Part shown: positions 10,620 to 22,129 of the stretch, one piece after another
How positions within the stretch are numbered: the first letter of the stretch is position 1
Layout: each line of letters begins with the position of its first letter
Assembly (NCBI GenBank): GCA_029945375.1
Contig: JAQOTE010000018.1
Coordinates: 62,001-126,000 of the forward strand
Length of the DNA stretch: 64,000 bases
DNA from: Agaricus subrufescens
Lineage: Eukaryota > Basidiomycota > Agaricomycetes > Agaricales > Agaricaceae
Reading direction: 5' to 3'
Made by a program: the position numbers and the translations under genes
Notes under the pieces: model-generated
What the model saw: only the letters and a program-made list of their open reading frames with translations
What the model was told of the DNA's origin: nothing
The model's database searches: none

Positions 10620-12285
10620 GAGAAAACGGCGAGATAGCTCTATTCCTGAGGACAGCCTGTTCACGTACGCACGAGGTTCTGCAGTCATGGATGCGCTGCC
10701 AGCAGAAGGCGCCCAGCCAGAAGCAGCCGCCATTTGGGCTTTGCCACCAGAGATCCTCGCCCTCGTCTTCCGCCGAGCCACTCAGGATCGCCCACTGGTT
10801 CTTTTTCCCGCAGGAGATGAACATGCATGCCTCCACCAGTGCCTGGTTCCGTCTGCTCGCACTGGCGCCAGGTAGTCTGATCGACGCCTCTGCTCTGGAC
10901 CTACATCGACCCCGTTCCCATCTGCCAGAGTGTACAGCACTCTGATGCTGCCCTTCTATGCCTTCCAAAACGTGCATACTCACACCATCTCCCTCCACAT
11001 AACGCATGATCGGCTATCCTCTTCTCCCTCTGCCACCTCTCTCCGCCGGTGATGGGTAATGTTCGTCCCGGCAAACCTCGCCCAGTCCCACTTTCGAAAC
11101 GTTCACCGGCTCTCGATCAACCCCCGCGGCGCCCATGTTTGCATACGCCCCCAACCTCTCCCGCATCCTCTTTCCCGGATACCAGCTCCTACACGAGACC
11201 TTCTTGGAGCAGATCACCGTCCTCGAGCTCAGCTCCCTTCCAGACAGCCAGTGTCTCGAGTCTCTTGTCCGCTGTCCCAACCTCGTGCACTTCCGCTGCA
11301 CCAGCCCTCGACCCTCGCACAAGCCCCTATATGCGGCCATCGACGGCCTTGCCCCAGTCACCTTCCCACACCTCACAAAGTTTGAGTGGATCGGCTCGCT
11401 CACGGGGTGGGATGTCTTTCTCTACACCTATGTCTGCCTCCCTAATCTACACCACCTCATCCTCAGCAGCTCCCATCCCCTCCCCAGGCCCCTCGATCCC
11501 ACTGTCCCTCCCTCCGCCACCGATGCCTCACCCCTTGCCCAGAACTCTGGAAAGGCTTCCTCCGACATATGAAATGTCTGTCCATCCTCGAGTGCACCAT
11601 TTCCCATTCATCGCAGGAATAGCTTGACATCTTCGACATCTCCTCCACTGTTCACACTCTCCGATTCACCGCATTCAGGGATGCCGAGGAGACCGTCCAT
11701 CTTTTACGAGCACTGCAAATCAACTACGGTAGCTCCGCTGCTAAAAATTACCTGCCAAATTTAAAATCTCTCACTGCCATTCTGGATCCATCCCGATAGG
11801 TCTCAGCATGTTCTCAACATTCTCGTTCACGTCGCATACGCCCTATGGTTCCCGTGCCACCCACTCCTGGCTTGCTCTCCCTCAATGTCACCCTGGATTC
11901 CTCCTCTGATTGGTCTTCACTGTCAGATTCTGTACCTTCGATCGTCGTATATGACGCCGACTCGGATCTTCCCCAAACCCACCGCTACCCATACCACCGC
12001 CCCCTCCTCTCCCTCCGCCACTACCTTCCGACGAAATACCCTCCCTAGCCTTGTCATCAACTCTCATCCCTTCTCCACCACCACTCCCGCTACCTCAACG
12101 CCCAAGAGCGGCCAATGACTATATCGTCAACGGCTTCGTTGATTACGACTACTGGCCTACGCATACCCGACTGGAAGAGGCGACGATCAAATGCTGGCCT
12201 TTTGGTTTGATTCCGGCGAGAGGGAGGGGGAGATTTTTATGTCTCTCAAGCATGGTGGATTGAATCTCGAGGTGTTTGGATAAGT
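10620..12285 (+). pseudogene. F-box/LRR gene relic, near full length but frameshifted
   Basis: Starts like the gene at 29972 (SIPEDSLFTYARGSAVMDAL, IWALPPEILALVFRRATQDR) and shares its upstream region. The frame breaks near 10780-10875, where a short piece is deleted. Later pieces are recognisable in other frames: FAYAPNLSRILFPGYQLLHE near 11140, EWIGSLTGWDVFLYTYVCLP near 11390, a stop near 11570, and the C-terminal DYDYWPTHTRLEEATIKCWP near 12145. At least four frame changes or stops are visible. Its closest relative in the window is the intact gene at 29972-31636. Confidence 0.8.
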
Positions 12286-12289
12286 GAAT

Positions 12290-13117
12290 TGGTTTTAAAA
12301 AAAGTGCCCTCTTTCTTTGTTGGTTTAGTGTCTCATTTTCAATACGACTCTTTTGTCCCAATTTTATTTTTTCAATAATAAGAATTCTTCTATGCTAGTT
12401 GGGAACTATGGATCGATTATTGGACAGAATGATGTCGGGTTTTTTTCAAGAGAAGCCCTGAACAGCCTCACAGGTTGTGTATCGTGACCGATGATATGGG
12501 CTACAGCAAACACGAGGAGCCCATGCGCGGACAAAGGTTATACGTGGACTAACACGAGGGGCTACGGATGAGTGAGGGTTGTACATGGCCTAGAGGAAGC
12601 CCCCAATGAGATGGTTGTTTACGAGAAGGGCAGTGTTTGCTGTTATGCTCGCCTGAGTAACTGAGAAGCCAGACGTGATCGATTGACGAAAGATGTTACT
12701 GAGGTCATTCTAGAATGTTGGCAACGTACCGTATTCAAGCCACTCACATCACCGAACGGTTCCCTACCTAATAGACTTGACAGCTTATCTTGTGACATTC
12801 TGTCAACCACTAGTATATCGGCTTTAAGCCTATACCTACAAAAGGCGATGTGATTGCATTTTGAATGACAATTCATTGGTAGCATGTTCCCCGTGTGATT
12901 GATCAGTGAGAAATCATGCCTAGAAGACAGCACAAGGCAATGATGATGTCCTGCGTTTGAGCTTCTATTACACGGGTTGACCGTGCAACCCATTAACGAA
13001 TCAATGCTATTTAATCCCTCATTGCATACCATTCCCCCCAACAACCTCTCTCACTCTTTCCTCACCATTCCCGTGTCGTTGCTTCGCAGACAACAGAAAT
13101 CGCTCTTGTTGCTTCAA
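12290..13117. other. Intergenic, promoter side of GIKPL copy 2
   Basis: No gene seen. A CTATTTAAT element at about 13008-13016, roughly 105 bp before the ATG at 13118, could be a weak TATA box. Confidence 0.4.
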
Positions 13118-15225
13118 ATGGAGAAGCCACCCCAACCTTACTTCGCATCTCTTGCAATACGAAAAACCCTGCTACGCATAGTTGTTGCGAGCGGTTTACC
13201 CGCATTAGCGATAAATATTTTTACTGGAGTCACAATATTGGATCCATTTTCTGACTATTTCATCGGGATAAAATTGCCTTACCCTGACACTGACCCTCGC
13301 ATGACTGAGGACCAGTTGGACACCGACCTCCGTTTCCTTACTTGTATCGGAGTTTTTTTCATTGTTGCTTCTGTCCTCGTAAGTTCGGTTTTGTTGCATC
13401 ATGTCTTAAGGTAAGTAGCAGGTGGTCGCTGTACTGTATTTGCTTGCTAATCTTTACTGTTTTCTTATTAGACTTTGGCCGAGAAAAATATGGACAGTCA
13501 GATCAGAGTTTATATATTCTATCGTTGAACTCATTTTTGGTGAGTCCAACCATGGCAGACTAAAACAGGATAATGGCCCACTTGATTCTCTGTGTTCCAG
13601 TCACAGGGTACCTGATTTTCGAAATCTTTGCGAGGCCCCTGATACTCGGCAACCCCGTTGTGGGTATCATGGATGCAATATTGCTTTGGCTATCCATCGT
13701 TGCCCTTTTCGTTATCATGGTCTGGGATTTACGCCTATCAAAATACCGAACAATGAGATCCACCTATAATTTCATGGAAAGTTATGATGATGTAGTGTCA
13801 AGTTGGAGGAGGTTAGGAATTGGGCGATGGTCGCTCTTGTTTGGAGAAAATGTTTTCAGGAGACGATTTGGGTTAGTACTCTTTTTTTCAATGAAGGTTA
13901 TGGAAAGAAGAAAACCTGATTTGGAATTCCTTTATTTTTTATAGAATGGATCGCGTTTTTGTTAGGGCGTTAAGAGCGGGAATATCTGTTCTCTGCGTTT
14001 TCGCAATGGTAGCACTCGCCATCCGGGTCGTGATTCTTCGGCCTATACAGCAAGAACCTGTTTTTAAAAGCGTCCTGACTCAATCTCCTAAGAATTATGT
14101 GGTGTTGGATAATACGACAATGAGACTGCGTGTGGTAAGTCTAGTAGTCCTTGTTTTCAAACCTTTGCGCTTATCTATTGAGGATGTTACAGATCAGAAG
14201 CAACTTGAATGCGTGGGAGCAACCGTTGTTTTTAGGGATTCGCTATGTCAGCATCGAATGGCAGCCTGAATCACAACTTGGTGTGTCATAAGTGCGTCTC
14301 AATACAATCAAAAATTAAGTATCTTTGCCCTTAGCCCGATGTTACGGTGACAAGTCCCACCAGTTAATTTGCAATGTACCATCCCCTTTCTCTGAATTTG
14401 CACCCGAATATCTTATTATCAAAATCAACTATGCAAGCGCCCCTGGAGCGTCACCTCGAACTGGTGTATACTTGGATTTCTCTTCTCTGCCAACGGAACT
14501 TTTATATACTGCCACAGAGCCAATACCACTATACCCAGGTTTACATCTCTTTGGTGTAACATCTTACTCATTCAAAGACACTTTTGCTAGTACAAGTGAT
14601 CATGCACTAGGAATCCCTCGAGTTCGTAACTCAATTCATTCCAATTACTTCTTTCCATTTACCTTGCTAATTTACGAGCGTGACAGTACAATCATAAATT
14701 GGTTGCAAAAATTCAAGCTTTGTTTCCAGACCCTGAATTTACAAGTCTATCACCGGATAACAATACCACTGGAACGTTAAAATTGACGTATCAAGACGGT
14801 GACTTTGCTACGCAATGGGCGTATGAGGTTCAACAAGAGCAATCTACTGACACTGTTCTGAGCGGATTTGCTGTTCTTGGAGGTGCATGGACTTTTATAA
14901 GCGGCGTGTTTGCGATGGTATTTGGATGTAAATTGCTGTTGGTTCTTTTTGGTAAACATTTTTCGGCCTGAACATACAGTTGTTGATCGAGACTTTGAAT
15001 ACAGGGATTAAACCATTATCAATATATGGTCTTATTCACGTGTTTCAAGGTCGGAGGTCCCTTGCAGATGATGGATATATCCTCTCCGCGGAGGAGCAAA
15101 ATCGCACTATTGCGGTGTTACGAGCGCACCTTCTTGATGATGATGACGTGGAAGCTAATGGGCCCAATAAGGAATGTGATCTAGATGAGGAGCGGAGTCG
15201 CCTCAATCAAAGTACTGCGGCCTAG
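13118..15225 (+). CDS. GIKPL-family membrane protein, copy 2 (560 aa)
   Basis: Exons: 13118-13410, 13472-13539, 13601-13871, 13945-14134, 14193-14280, 14335-14621, 14687-14951, 15005-15225; 561 codons including stop, no interruption. Exon 1 is 87 nt longer than in copies 1 and 4, which inserts about 29 mostly polar, acidic residues (including DTDPRMTEDQLDTDL) between the first two membrane segments. The later segments, the cysteine pair (RCYGDKSHQLICNVPSP), the final membrane segment (VFGCKLLLVLFG) and the tail motif (IKPLSIYGLIHVFQGRRSLA) are all present. The tail is shorter (about 74 residues after the last membrane segment). Function unknown. A truncated copy of its end follows at 15495. 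Confidence 0.83.
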
Positions 15226-15494
15226 TCTCTGTTTCATGCGATGTTTTCTTTCTGTACCATTGCCTGCCGAGATTAATCAATCGACTATTGCTACTCTTTT
15301 GTGAGAAAACTACCACAATGACCACGAAAGACTATGGGTAGGGTTGTATCCGCTGACAGTACACCTCAAATTGTGTATCCCAGATATTCGTAAAAAACAA
15401 ATAGTCAAACAAAATCGTATCTATCTGTTTTCGCGCCCTAAGTTTTTGGGCTCAATTCGTTAGTCACACAAGATCACATCTATCTATTTTCATG

Positions 15495-15912
15495 CCTCAA
15501 TTCATGTATGACGTCCAACGGGAGCAATCTACTGACTCTGTTCTCAGCGGATTTGCCGTTCTTGGAGGTGCATGGACTTTTGTGAGCGGCGTATTTGCGA
15601 CAATATTTGGATGTAACTTACTGTTGGTTCTTTTTGGCAAGTGACATCTTTCAAGTACGTTTCACAATCGCTGATAGACTCTAAATAGGGATTAAACCAC
15701 TATCAATATATGGTCTGATTCACCTGTTTCAACAACGGAGGTCCCTTGCAGATGCAGGATATACGCTTTCTGCAGAAGAGCAAAGTCGGACTGTCGGGGT
15801 GTTGCGAGAGCACCTTCTTGATGATGATGGTGATGCGGAAGCCGGCGAAGTTGATGAGGAAGGGGACAGAGATGAGGAACGGAGGCACCTCCATCCCAAC
15901 ATAGCTGCCTGA
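15495..15912 (+). pseudogene. Partial GIKPL copy (last two exons only)
   Basis: Begins inside exon 7 (YDVQREQSTDSVLSGFAV), runs through the last membrane segment (IFGCNLLLVLFG), has a usable GT/AG intron (about 15640-15688) and then a complete tail (IKPLSIYGLIHLFQQRRSLA ... IAA, stop at 15912). No upstream exons precede it, so it is a tandem 3' fragment, closest to copy 2. The open frame remains intact, so the duplication is young or the tail is still under some constraint. Confidence 0.75.
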
Positions 15913-16480
15913 TCATCATCGCTACTTGCCTAGTCTTCTATTTTTGTATACTATCACCCATGAGATCGATTGATCTGCTGGGGCTACATGAAGATGCTAC
16001 CGCAAACATATATCTGGGCCCCTGCCGACCATCAATGACTATTTGTAGGATTCAAAGCGAGCCGACAACACACCTAGAATGCTTCGTTTCCCAGGTAATC
16101 ATAAAAGTAGCCGAACATGATCATATTTGTCTACTGTTTAGTGCTTGGCCTTCTTTGATGTTGTCTGCGGTTTTCTTATTGCTTGCGTGTTAAGCATGCG
16201 GAACCATCATGGCCATAGTGACAGGTGTAAAAGGAGTAGTTGTCATACACCATTGTCGTCAGATGATGGGCGGAATGAACTTGACAGTTCATCATTTTGC
16301 ATGGTACAGAGTATGAGAAAGATCACGCTAAGTTAAGGGACTGCAGGTGAATAACGGACTGACCATCTCGCGTTTGAGTTTCGTAGTATCTTGTGACCTA
16401 GGTCGTTATCTTGGGGTGGCAGTAATGAATTTATTATATATGGATAACAATAGCAGCACGCAATGATATGACAATAGATT
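15913..16480. other. Intergenic stretch
   Basis: Nothing recognisable. It lies between the GIKPL fragment and the C-terminal end of an APH-like relic. Confidence 0.4.
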
Positions 16481-17200
16481 TCTTACGTGTAATCCTCCTC
16501 GTCCATACCATCCAAGAAGTAGTTCGTCTCAGCTATAGATTGAGCTTCCCCTTCAGAATTTTCATCAGCGCCCTCAGCTTTCGCGGCTCACCTCACGCGT
16601 TGGCCTTTTCACAATGTTCATTGGATAGCCCTGTCTTGAAACCTTGAACCATGGCTCGACACGCCTCGAGGTTGCGTCAGTTAAGTGCAGCCGTTTGTTC
16701 AGCACCTCCGTCTTCCACAGATCATTGGGCGCAAAGTCGACTGGACGCGGCACCATGCCCTTTTACTCTCTCATGAGGTGCGCCCACGACTCCATTGCTT
16801 GTATTTGTCTGAGCTTGAACACGTGTGTCTTGCCCTCCATAAGAGCTCTGACCTCGTCGAAAAGACAGCGGATGAGGTGGATCAGGCGGAGCATTGTGAT
16901 AGAGCCCGCGTTCTTGGCGTAGTGGAAGTGGATGAGACAGCGGTGATAGAGTCCAATTGCGTCAGCCTCCTCGTCTGTGTCTGTGCCGTCAGTCGAGCAG
17001 GCTGGGTCTGACGAGGCGGAAATCATAGGGGATGATGGGCGAGGGTGGTCTGACTGTGCGCGTGAGAAAGTGACGTACATGGCCTCTTCTGCCTTCGTCG
17101 TCGTGCCCATCCTCTCTTCTATCATCGGCATCATAGAGGATCATGCGGGACTCCAACTCATCAAGCTGGCGCTTCCGGCCCTCCACGCGTCGCTGAGCTT
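16480..17200 (-). pseudogene. APH-like kinase relic, C-terminal half
   Basis: On the - strand, from the right: LDELESRMILYDADD near 17170-17130, then after a frame change DAIGLYHRCLIHFHYAKNA near 16950, KLRQIQAMESWAHLMRE, a stop, VPRPVDFAPNDLWKTEVL, and finally an acidic end with NYFLDGMDEEDYT near 16500. In fungal APH-like proteins a helix of the type LYHRCL..YFY and an acidic MDEE-type C-terminus occur in this order. The middle of the protein is missing and frames change, so it is non-functional. Confidence 0.6.
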
Positions 17201-18390
17201 GGCACCTCCCATTATTCGACGAAGCAGAGTAGTCGCAGTGGCTATTGACATCATCACAGGGTCGTTCCTTGGCTCAAGTCATCCGGACCCAGCCCTCGAC
17301 CGGACTTTTGCTCTCACCGCCAACTTTTCAACCATCCCATCCATCTCCCCATGCTTAGATCTGTCCACTCCGGATCTACACTGCTGACAAGCCGGTCTGC
17401 ACTCGCTGCTCTACATCTGCCTCTGTTTCAAGACGGCCACTCTCCTCAAACAGGCTCAACCCCGCGTTAGAAGACATTCTGCACGCGTGGGTTCTTCGAA
17501 TTCTCGCAGAATTGGGATCCTGATGCGCGTCTGCTTCCTGTCCCACATTGAACAATACTTGACTGTACCGTTTGATATCTTCAGCGATGCTACAAGGAGC
17601 ATTCGCTTGTTGAAGGCAGGCTATCCCAGCCAAGGTGACCTTCCAATTCCGAAATTTTTTAGCCCGGCCCTCAGCCTCAACTTTCATCTGGATCCAGGTT
17701 CACGACATTCTCTGCTCTTCTAATCTGCGCCCTTGATCCTGACCTACCGACCTGCACATCGAAATGGAGGCATTCAGACAGGTGAGCAAGTGCATCGGTC
17801 GTAACGTGTTCATTGCGGTGTCTATTCCAATAACACATTTTCCTCAGGGCAGGGTGTTAAACATGGTGAACGGTCATCAACTCATTCTCGAGACCAGATG
17901 CTCAAGCGCAACTCAAATGCGGAATGGTGGCGAGTTTACGTGTACGACCCTTTGGTAGTGCAACTTGGATCGGAATATATGCTGTTGAATGTGATGAATG
18001 AGGTACATAAGTGGTTATTCACTGAGAGTAGGAGAGCCGAAGCCGAAATTTTCGGAGCTCACGGGCGGTGGTGACTCCAAACGGGTGGTATGGCAGTGAT
18101 TATGTGAGTCACTCGATTGACTTAAGAGGTATGCAAGGTGATCATGAAACATCCAGGCGTCCCTGACGCACCACACAAGCACATGACTACATACCAGAAT
18201 CTCACAAGCCACGATTGATTGCCCCGTTGTTGGTGAGTGACTTAAAACTCAGGTTTCCAATAAGTTGGGTAATCTCTCAGGATAATTTAGCCAAGAGGAC
18301 GCGACATTAACGCACGAAAATCACTGATATCTTTCCAAGTTTTCAATGCGGTCTGACCGCGTGTGACCCAATATCATCCACTGCACTGCC
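17000..18390. repeat. Degenerate duplicated block B (partner 7700-9260)
   Basis: Collinear with block A as described there. It ends shortly before the start of GIKPL copy 3. No intact gene inside; the only larger open frames are short and unshared between the two blocks. Confidence 0.6.
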
Positions 18391-18511
18391 AAATATTACA
18401 TAATTTCCCCCACTCATTTGCTTTATTCGTTTCTTCTCCTCCATCTCCATCACCACCTCTCTTTCTTAGCTCCACCCACACCTCTCAGAAAATCACTCTG
18501 CGCTATTTCTA

Positions 18512-20666
18512 ATGAGGAATTCTTTGACTCCTTATTTCCTTTCCCTTGCAGGGCGAAAACTCGTACTACGTCTAGTCCTCATAAGCTGTCTATTCGCTTT
18601 TGTCGTATATCTGATACTTGGGATTCAAGATATAGTTCATCATGAAAGTATCTTCAGGGGTTGTCTACATCTCGGTCTCATTATAAATCCAATTTTAGTT
18701 TCGATACATCACATCGTTAGGTGAGTATTTTATCTGATACACGCATATTTTTCAGATTTATTAATGTCCTTTCTTTTTTCTCTTTTCTGCTTAGACTTTG
18801 GCCAAGTAAGAAATGGCTGGTTCGATCAGATCTCATATATTCTGCTGTCGAGTTCGTTATCGGTGAGTCCAAATACGGTAGGCTGGATAACAATGCTTAA
18901 CGGCTTCTACATTACATAGTTACAGGATGCCCGATTGCTGAATACTTCTTATTGAGGGCACTCGGTGTCATAACGATAGGTATCGTTGCAGGAGCAATTC
19001 TCGGGATATCAGTCGGTATTTCTTTCTTCCTCGCAATTTGGAGACTGCACGCCTCGCAATATCGGACTTTCGGGTCTATATATGATTTCGTGGATGACGA
19101 CGGTCATACATCGGTGGCACGTCAGAGAGGACTGAAAGGTGGACAATGGTCTTTGGTATTTGGAGTGAATATGTTCAGGAGGCGATTTGGGTCAGTGTTT
19201 CCGTTTTTTATTTTATTTGGCAAGATAAGTAATCTAATTGGGACCCGGCATTTTCTTTTAACAGCACAGATCAAGTATTCGTCAGAGGGTTGAGAGCAGT
19301 AGTCTCTATTCTTTGCCTTCTGGGGATGATAGCACTTGGATACCTGGTTTTGATCCTTCAGCCAATACAACAACACGGTTATTTCCGAAGCACGCAGGTT
19401 TCTTCGCGGGATCTGGGATATACGGATGGCAAAGTGAGGCTAGGCGTGGATCCGGTGAGTATGGAAGTTCTGGTATTGGCTCTTATCTTATTATCGTGTA
19501 GTTCACGTCAACATTAAACAATCCCAGTTTGCCGCCGATTTATGCGTTTGATTTCGACGTCACATGGCGACCCGAACCCGATGGTAGGCCACGAATCTTT
19601 TTCTTGATAACCAAAGGCTGAATACGTTTCACTCCTAGTTCCGTGTAAGAGAGGTGTTGGGTCAGCTAATAATCTAGCTTGCGATGTATGGTCTCCTTTC
19701 TCTCCATCAGCGCCCGACAACCTCATCATCAAAATCAATTTCACTCGTGCATTGCCAAAATATCCGACGACCGACCTTCGAACTGGCGTATACCTATATT
19801 TCTATACTGATCCGCATGATGTTCGCGACTTTGCCCCTATACCGATACAGTTATACCCTGGTTTTCATCTCTTTGGAACAACATTCTATTCATTTAGAGA
19901 TAGATATGCAAATTCACGGCACCTCGCATTTGGAATACCTCAGGTCTGTCAAAATAATTCCTCCAACGTGTTTTATTCATTCACAATCAATACAGTATAA
20001 TCGCCATTTACTTATGAATGTCCAGGCTCTCGTACCAGATCCCGAGTTTGCAAATTCTGATCCGGACAATACCACAGCGACGTTAAGGTTGACGTATCAA
20101 GGAAATTTAGAATCCGTACAGGGTAGTTATGACGTTCAGAAAGAGCAATCTAGCGATTCGGTAGTCAATGGTTTCGCGTTGGTTGGAGGTGCATGGACCT
20201 TTATCAATGGTGTTTTCGCGACGGTGTTTGGATGTAGGTTACTCTTGGTTCTTTTTGGTAAGCAGTGTGGTTTTGTTCGGTACTGTTTCATATGTTCTGA
20301 GTTCTTGACACAGGCATTAAACCGTTGTCGATATATGGACTAGTCCATATATTTCAACGTCGCAGATCCCTCGTCGATAGTGGATACACGCTTTCTGCAG
20401 AAGAGCAAAACCGGATCATTGCTGTGTTGCGCGAGCACCTTCTTGATAATGATGATGAAAGTGGAGGTCCGAGAACAAGAGCAGCCAATCAGGAAAGAGG
20501 CCCAGATGAAACACGAGAAGATGGGGGAGAGGAACAAGGTCTGGATTATGACACATCACGAAAACATCTTCTCACTGATGTTAATCACGACTTGGAGGCT
20601 GGTGATGCTTCTGAAGAGAGTAAACGAGGCATAGAGCTGAGGAACTTACGCAACATTGTTCAGTAG
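18512..20666 (+). CDS. GIKPL-family membrane protein, copy 3 (579 aa)
   Basis: Exons: 18512-18720, 18795-18862, 18920-19190, 19265-19454, 19502-19583, 19639-19943, 19996-20257, 20314-20666; 580 codons including stop. The exon 5 acceptor is the TAG at 19499-19501, because the later CAG would break the frame. First helix LVLRLVLISCLFAFVVYLIL, later AVVSILCLLGMIALGYLVLI, cysteine pair in PCKRGVGSANNLACDV, last membrane segment VFGCRLLLVLFG, tail start IKPLSIYGLVHIFQRRRSLV. It has the longest tail of the family, strongly acidic with several Glu/Asp runs. Function unknown. Confidence 0.83.
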
Positions 20667-21534
20667 TGATTTTCGGTTTTGCTTTTTTACTGCCGATATC
20701 GTCTCATTATAATTATTCTGATCTCAGGACATTAGATAATGTTATATCTACTCGTTCGATAACGTTTATTGACAAGCTACGCGTATGACTATTATCGTGA
20801 ATATGGCGGCTCATCTAGGCAATGATATCTCAGGACTTATTAGATAATGGGAGTTGAGCTCGGAATGGCGACTCAGGAGGCGGCAGAGGGGTCACAGACT
20901 ATGAGGGGGTGACACTTCTTCGGCTGTCAAGCAGCCCCAAGGAAACCACGGAAGATCAGACTTGGTGGTGCCAAGTCTAACCCGTTATGATTCCGGTGCC
21001 TCCATGTTGTCTAGCCCCTCAACCAGATCCGGCAACTACTACTACACCTGCGTCCTGGCATCCGAGGTTCCCGCACATGGTTGCTTTCCACCTGACCGGG
21101 ACCACTGACCTTTTCGACTATCCTACACCTTTCCCAGCTGGGGTTCTCCGTTAGCTGGGTTTAGGCGACGATCCTGCGGTCTGCCAGACTCACATTATTG
21201 CAACCTTTTGCCCTAGCAATAAGTTATACATACGAGCTCACTAGTTAGATTAGTCCAATCTCAAAGCCTCATTACCTGGAAACCGGTAGTATCCGCACAC
21301 CTTCACCATGGTATTTTGGCAGTATCACCCCTCTCCTTCTGCCACCAAAGTACTCATGATCACCGTTCATCTGGACCTCACTGAACACTCATCGTATGCG
21401 AGTAACTTGATCATCGTTGACCGTATATCATTTTTGTACCTCAACGGAATAGTTTTGCCTAACATACAAGCTTTCGAATCTACTACCCTGTTCCCGAAAA
21501 CCTGTGTCACCATCGACTTTCACCTACCTCTGCT
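20667..21534. other. Intergenic with a GC-richer island
   Basis: No gene seen. About 20880-21200 is richer in G and C than its surroundings and lacks open frames. It might be a transposon remnant, but I saw no terminal repeats or element proteins. Confidence 0.35.
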
Positions 21535-21992
21535 TTTACATCTGATTCTATACCTACGTTGAGACTCTGCTTTCCTAGGGCCGTGAATAACTTCCGTGGT
21601 GTGCGGGAAATAGGCACTCTGAAGAAGCGTTATGAAGGAGTGATTTGTTGAATGATACCAATGATCTTGGGGTTATATGAGGTCATAATTATGCCAGATG
21701 CTCATAAAGGCACCACATGTAAATGATTATACTCCGAAACGAACACAAAACACTGCCTATTCCAGTCAATCACGAAAGGATGCTGGATAATTCTTTTCAA
21801 CGTATCCACTACATCACAAGAAGCTTCTTTTTGCATTCAACATTAACCCGGCATTCTTAATATAATCCTGAACAATATTTACTGGCAAACTAGTTGACAC
21901 CTCGGTAAATTTAAGCCTGGCCATCGCGTGACCCGAACACCACACTCGTTCAATCTAGCTGTGTGAATAAAAGCTAATAATATTTCCCAACA

Positions 21993-22000
21993 CTATATAG
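21993..22000 (+). promoter_or_regulatory. TATA-like box of GIKPL copy 4
   Basis: CTATATAG, about 130 bp before the ATG at 22130, conserved with copy 1. Confidence 0.45.
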
Positions 22001-22129
22001 TTCAAGCCTCCCTACTCGTTGGTTTTGCTTTGTTCGCTCTACCCTCCATCACCAGCATAGCTACCACTCTTCTTTTTGTTCCGGACATATCCATCGAAAC
22101 TCTTTCATTACTTTTCGAGCCTACTAGTA

